A stretch of 8,618 nucleotides of DNA from Firmicutes bacterium UBA1535. GTDB taxonomy: Bacteria > Bacillota > Clostridia > Tissierellales > Sedimentibacteraceae. Under the pieces are notes generated by a model. That model did not search any database and was not told where the DNA came from. It saw only the letters and a program-made list of their open reading frames with translations. Of the stretch, positions 5,623-8,618 are shown piece after piece. The stretch lies in NCBI GenBank assembly GCA_002323775.1, contig DCPV01000004.1, forward strand, positions 1-8,618, read 5' to 3'. The position numbers and the translations under genes are program-made. Within the stretch, counting starts at the first letter, position 1; the number at the start of each line of letters is the position of its first letter.

Positions 5623-6159
5623 ATGAATATAGGAGATAAAATTAAAAGGCTTCGAACGGCTAAGTTTTTAACTCAAGAAGAATTAGCGGACAGATGCGAG
5701 CTGACGAAGGGCTATATATCACAGCTTGAAAGAGATCTAACATCTCCGTCAATAGCTACGCTTGTTGATATATTAGAGTGTCTGGGAACAAACCTCGCTA
5801 AATTTTTTAACGAGGAGGCAGAGGATAAAATTGTGTTTAAAGAGGATGATGTATTTATCAAGGAAACAGATGATAATTACACAATCAATTGGATTGTACC
5901 AAATGCACAAAAAAATAAGATGGAACCTATATTGGTAGAGCTTGATAGCTATGGTAAAACAAAACTAGATCCTCCTCATGAGGGCGAAGAATTTGGTTAT
6001 ATTTTGTCTGGTAATATAGTGCTTCATTATGGGAACGAACAGTATAAGGTAAAAAAAGGGGAGTCCTTTTATTTTAAAACGAGCAAGGACCATTATATTG
6101 AAAACACAGGCAAAAATGTATGCAGAATACTTTGGGTAAGTACACCTCCTAATTTTTAA
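5623..6159 (+). CDS. XRE-family regulator with cupin sensor domain (polyamine-locus type)
   Basis: This 178-residue transcription regulator has an N-terminal XRE helix-turn-helix (about 4-60; LTQEELADRCELTKGYISQLER at 16-37 covers the two DNA-contact helices). Its C-terminal small cupin barrel (about 98-175) has the first motif PPHEGEEFGYILSG at 117-130 and the second at about 146-166. Length and architecture match the family of PuuR-like regulators often found next to potABCD in Firmicutes, where the cupin is thought to bind a small molecule. The gene lies 153 bp upstream of potA on the same strand, so polyamine-responsive control of itself and the transporter is likely (inference). The ATG has AAAGG 12 nt upstream, slightly far. 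No in-frame alternative start with a better site is seen. Confidence 0.9.
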   Translation: MNIGDKIKRLRTAKFLTQEELADRCELTKGYISQLERDLTSPSIATLVDILECLGTNLAKFFNEEAEDKIVFKEDDVFIKETDDNYTINWIVPNAQKNKMEPILVELDSYGKTKLDPPHEGEEFGYILSGNIVLHYGNEQYKVKKGESFYFKTSKDHYIENTGKNVCRILWVSTPPNF

Positions 6160-6163
6160 AGAG

Positions 6164-6272
6164 TGTACAAAATTGAAAGAAATAATACTTAACACTATAA
6201 AATAGCGTAATTGAGGAAAGGTTGAAATAAATAAAAAATAAAGAAAGGGTATGTACCGAGTCCATGTACAAA
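6164..6272 (+). repeat. Direct repeat TGTACAAA flanking the potA promoter
   Basis: TGTACAAA occurs at 6164-6171, just upstream of the -35 at 6173, and again at 6265-6272 in the leader. Two ATGTAC or ATGTTC copies (6251 and 6272) lie close to the second. These may be half-sites for a regulator such as the XRE-cupin protein, but an 8-bp match in AT-rich DNA can be chance. Confidence 0.3.
6173..6201 (+). promoter_or_regulatory. Promoter of potA
   Basis: TTGAAA (6173-6178) and TATAAA (6196-6201) are 17 bp apart and start only 14 bp after the regulator's stop codon. Transcription would begin near 6208, leaving about 105 nt of leader before potA. No terminator is seen between the regulator and potA, so read-through from 5437 is also possible. 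Confidence 0.65.
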
Positions 6273-6310
6273 TGTTCATGGCGTTTTATATAATAGGTGC
6301 ATGGACATAG
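6251..6310 (+). CDS. Possible leader peptide upstream of potA (19 aa)
   Basis: A short frame [19 protein letters not shown] ends in TAG two bases before the preferred potA ATG at 6313. A purine-rich AAAGAAAGGG precedes it, but only one base separates it from the ATG, which is too close for an ideal ribosome binding site. If translated, it would lead ribosomes straight onto potA, which itself lacks a well-placed Shine-Dalgarno sequence. The frame spans a 10-bp inverted repeat (6260-6306). I do not recognise the peptide, and it may be a chance frame. Confidence 0.3.
   Translation: MYRVHVQMFMAFYIIGAWT
6260..6306 (+). promoter_or_regulatory. Leader hairpin overlapping the potA start region
   Basis: GTCCATGTAC (6260-6269) pairs with GTGCATGGAC (6297-6306) over 10 positions with one G-U wobble, around a 27-nt loop. 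The 3' arm covers AGGTG's last bases and the alternative ATG at 6301, seven bases before ATG 6313. Folding would hinder translation initiation, and the candidate leader peptide runs through the whole structure, so its translation would open it. Confidence 0.4.
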
Positions 6311-6312
6311 TA

Positions 6313-7890
6313 ATGAGCGAAAAAATTATTGAACTAAAAAATATATCTAAAAATTTTAATGGCGACATAGTTTTAGATAATATAAATCTATATATTAAAG
6401 AAAATGAATTTTTAACACTACTTGGACCTAGCGGTTGCGGAAAAACAACTCTTTTGAGAATAATAGGAGGATTTTTAAGTCCCTCTGAGGGACACCTAAT
6501 ATTTGACGGCAAAGAAATAGGCGACCTTCCTCCATATAAAAGAGAAATAAATACAGTGTTTCAAAAATATGCACTTTTTCCTCATATGAATGTCTATGAT
6601 AATATAGCATTTGGACTAAAAATAAAAAAAGAGGCAAAGGACATAATTGAGCAAAAAGTTAATCGTATGCTTAAACTTGTTGGATTGGAAGATTTTGGAA
6701 AAAGAAGCGTAACGGAGATGTCCGGAGGACAGCAGCAAAGAGTTGCTATTGCAAGAGCCTTAGTAAATGAGCCAAAGGTGCTTTTGCTTGATGAGCCTTT
6801 AGGAGCTCTTGATTTAAAGCTAAGAAAAGAAATGCAGCACGAGCTTAAAAAAATCCAAAAAGAAGTTGGAATTACCTTTATATATGTTACGCATGACCAA
6901 GAAGAAGCCCTAACCATGTCAGATACCATAGTAGTAATGAAAAATGGTAAAATTCAGCAAATTGGTACCCCGACAGACATATATAACGAGCCTGTAAACT
7001 CTTATGTTGCAAATTTCATAGGTGAAAGCAATATAATAGACGGAATAATGCTTAAAGATTATGAAGTTGTGTTTGAGGATAAGAAGTTTGAGTGTGTCGA
7101 CTATGGCTTTGATGAAAATGAAAAGGTTGATGTGGTTATAAGACCTGAGGACCTTGATATTGTTAAAAAAGAAGAAGGAAAGCTTAAGGGCATCGTTAAA
7201 TCAGTTTTATTCAAGGGTGTTCATTATGAAATAGTTGTTGAAACAAAATCTGGAACAAGCATAACAGTAAAAATGCACGTTTCAGAGGAGAAGCCTGTTA
7301 TAAATGAAAAAGCTAATGAAAAAATGAGTGCGAATGATTTCTATTTGGATATAGATGATGTTAAGGAGCTTACGGATGCTGACATTATTGCACGAGCAGA
7401 CGCAAAGGCTTGGAACCCGGATACAGATGAATGGGTTTCTATAAATAAAATAGAGTATGATATAAAACCTGAAAACGGAACATATCCTGTTAAATTCTCG
7501 ACTCATGAGGGTACAAGTGTAACGGTAGATATGATAGTGGAAGATCAAAATAGAATAGTAAATAAGGAATATCAAGAGGAAATATTTGCGGTTAATTTCT
7601 TTAAAACAGTTGATGAAATCAAAGAAAGCATAGCACTTGAAACTGACTTGAAAACATGGGCAAATGCCTCGGCTTGGAGTCTTGAAGGTGAGATGTCTGT
7701 TGAAATAACTGACATTGTTTATGATTTTGACCCTGAGAACATAGTCCCCGGAGTTTATAATGTCACATTTAAAACAGAGGGCTATGAATACACAATAGAT
7801 ACAACAGACAAGGCAGAAGAAGGCTCTGAGGTAGGACTTATGTTTTATCCTGAGGATATTCATATAATGTCTAAAATTAGAGCATATTAA
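6313..7890 (+). CDS. potA: Spermidine/putrescine ABC transporter ATPase PotA with Ig-like repeat insertion
   Basis: This is the ATP-hydrolysing subunit of the polyamine importer, acting on the cytoplasmic face of the membrane with PotB and PotC. From ATG 6313 the product has 525 residues. The ATPase part is intact: Walker A GPSGCGKT at 38-45, Q-loop Q84, signature MSGGQQQR at 136-143, Walker B LLLLDEP at 156-162 and switch H194. The regulatory part has IRPEDLDI at 276-283 and the TOBE segment [20 protein letters not shown] at 291-310. The TOBE domain then breaks off and resumes only at [20 protein letters not shown] (490-509). Between them, about 313-489 is two imperfect repeats resembling Gram-positive surface-protein Ig-like modules. 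Without them the protein would have about 350 residues, the usual PotA size. The frame stays open, so this is not a pseudogene. ATG 6301 is an alternative start with AGGTG only one base away. potB follows 23 bp downstream. Confidence 0.92.
   Translation: MSEKIIELKNISKNFNGDIVLDNINLYIKENEFLTLLGPSGCGKTTLLRIIGGFLSPSEGHLIFDGKEIGDLPPYKREINTVFQKYALFPHMNVYDNIAFGLKIKKEAKDIIEQKVNRMLKLVGLEDFGKRSVTEMSGGQQQRVAIARALVNEPKVLLLDEPLGALDLKLRKEMQHELKKIQKEVGITFIYVTHDQEEALTMSDTIVVMKNGKIQQIGTPTDIYNEPVNSYVANFIGESNIIDGIMLKDYEVVFEDKKFECVDYGFDENEKVDVVIRPEDLDIVKKEEGKLKGIVKSVLFKGVHYEIVVETKSGTSITVKMHVSEEKPVINEKANEKMSANDFYLDIDDVKELTDADIIARADAKAWNPDTDEWVSINKIEYDIKPENGTYPVKFSTHEGTSVTVDMIVEDQNRIVNKEYQEEIFAVNFFKTVDEIKESIALETDLKTWANASAWSLEGEMSVEITDIVYDFDPENIVPGVYNVTFKTEGYEYTIDTTDKAEEGSEVGLMFYPEDIHIMSKIRAY
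7249..7779 (+). repeat. Two tandem Ig-like domain repeats inside the PotA TOBE domain
   Basis: Repeat 1 is encoded by 7252-7509 (PotA residues 314-399) and repeat 2 by 7510-7779 (400-489). Both begin GTS-I/V-TV and then show an SANDF or AVNFF segment, a DVKE or EIKE helix, AKAWN or ASAWS, an I-x-Y-D-I/F-x-P-E-N strand, and a closing TYPVKFST or VYNVTFKT strand. From memory, the first repeat ([28 protein letters not shown]) follows the pattern of repeated Ig-like modules in extracellular proteins of Clostridia. The copies are well diverged at protein and DNA level, so the duplication is not recent. Base composition does not obviously differ from the rest of potA. Confidence 0.75.
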
Positions 7891-7913
7891 AACACAAGGT
7901 AATGGAGGTAAAA

Positions 7914-8618
7914 ATGAAGCAATTTAACAGAATGGCTTATCCTTATATAATATGGATATCAATCATCATTGTTATTCCAATGTTTTTAATTCTTTTATAC
8001 GCTTTTACAATGCCTGGCAATGATGTTATAACGATAAGATTTACACTAAATAACTTTGCTAAGTTTTTCAGCGATAATATATTTATAAACGTTTTAAATC
8101 AATCTCTTAAAATCGCTATAATAACAACGATATTTTGCATTTTGCTCGGGTATCCGGCTGCATATATTATAGCTAATTCAAATGAAAAAATTAAAATGAT
8201 ACTTGTTCTTATAGTCACGCTTCCAACATGGATAAATATGCTTGTTAGAACATATGCTTGGATGGGGATTATGCAAGACAATGGAGTAATAAATTCAATA
8301 CTTTCACTTATAGGCATACCTGCAATAAAAATTCTGCATACTGATTTTGCAGTAATAGTGGGCATGATTTATAACTTTATTCCGTTTATGATTCTTCAAA
8401 TATATACATCCTTGACTAAAATGGATAAAAGCTATTTAGAGGCGGCAAATGATTTGGGAGCTAGTAAGGTACAGACTTTTTTGAGAATAACTCTCCCTCT
8501 GTCAATACCCGGCGTAATAAGCGGCATAACACTTGTGTTTTTACCGGCAGCCTCAAGCTTTTTTATACCGAAGTTTCTGGGAGGCGGACAGTATGTACTT
8601 ATAGGTAATGTAATTGAA
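7914..8618 (+). CDS. potB: Spermidine/putrescine ABC transporter permease PotB (3' end outside window)
   Basis: The first 235 residues of an integral-membrane permease are present, and the frame is open at the window edge; full PotB proteins have about 270-280 residues. It has an N-terminal membrane helix (about 9-31), an external loop, then further helices around 61-88, 95-119, 144-165 and 197-217. The EAA loop, EAANDLGASKVQTFLRITLP at 176-195, is the contact site for the PotA ATPase. NML-VRTYAW at 108-116 is typical of PotB. GGAGG ends five bases before the ATG, and the gene follows potA by 23 bp in the same operon. A PotC permease and PotD substrate-binding protein would be expected just downstream, outside the window. 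PotB rather than PotC is my choice from gene order and the RTYAW segment. Confidence 0.9.
   Translation, partial: MKQFNRMAYPYIIWISIIIVIPMFLILLYAFTMPGNDVITIRFTLNNFAKFFSDNIFINVLNQSLKIAIITTIFCILLGYPAAYIIANSNEKIKMILVLIVTLPTWINMLVRTYAWMGIMQDNGVINSILSLIGIPAIKILHTDFAVIVGMIYNFIPFMILQIYTSLTKMDKSYLEAANDLGASKVQTFLRITLPLSIPGVISGITLVFLPAASSFFIPKFLGGGQYVLIGNVIE

Noticed and set aside
6289..6294. TATAAT just before potA as a promoter
   Set aside because: The best -35 (TGTACA at 6265) is weak and the transcript would start at or inside the start codon region. The site lies in the loop of the leader hairpin, and the promoter at 6173-6201 is better.
7282..7863. A 193-codon open frame on the minus strand inside potA
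   Set aside because: It lies opposite the Ig-like repeats of potA, which are in a continuous frame with clear protein repeat structure. The antisense frame has no ribosome binding site or promoter and shows low-complexity Ile, Cys and Tyr-rich sequence typical of a shadow.

Overview
The window is AT-rich throughout and carries Firmicutes-type signals: strong AGGAGG-like ribosome binding sites, TTGACA/TATAAT promoters and U-tailed hairpin terminators. Gene content (an HD-domain CCA-adding enzyme, a DUF2089/SHOCT-like operon, a cupin-type XRE regulator beside potAB, and a holin-like type I toxin) suggests a low-GC anaerobe of the class Clostridia or a relative. I cannot name the species from sequence alone.

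Layout. Positions 1-383 are non-coding with candidate extended -10 promoters. cca (384-1727, +) makes the tRNA CCA-adding enzyme. Between cca and radA (1728-2235) lies a compact cassette that looks like a type I toxin-antitoxin locus: a 37-residue hydrophobic toxin gene on the minus strand (1988-2101) and, converging on it, a consensus promoter (1787-1815) driving a predicted antisense RNA of about 108 nt that ends at a hairpin terminator near 1929. radA (2236-3645, -) encodes a somewhat divergent RadA. A 320-bp gap (3646-3965) holds the radA promoter, an inverted repeat and the promoter of a three-gene operon (3966-5246, +). That operon encodes two related SHOCT-like proteins flanking a DUF2089 zinc-ribbon/HTH protein, and it closes with a strong terminator at 5273-5308.

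The right part (5437 to the end) is a polyamine transport locus. A perfect-consensus promoter and an approximately 150-nt leader precede an XRE-cupin regulator. A second promoter and a short leader with a possible leader peptide come next, then potA (ATPase), and potB (permease), which runs off the window. potC and potD presumably follow outside. The regulator probably senses polyamine status and controls the transporter genes (inference).

The most striking observation is in potA. Its C-terminal TOBE domain is split by about 176 residues made of two imperfect tandem repeats of 86-90 residues. These look like the Ig-like beta-sandwich modules of Gram-positive surface proteins, not like anything expected in a cytoplasmic ABC ATPase. 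With the insert removed, the protein would have the normal PotA length of about 350 residues with a continuous TOBE domain. Other points of interest are the type I toxin cassette with a ribosome-binding-site hairpin, the operon in which three proteins share one helical-hairpin motif, and the potA leader.
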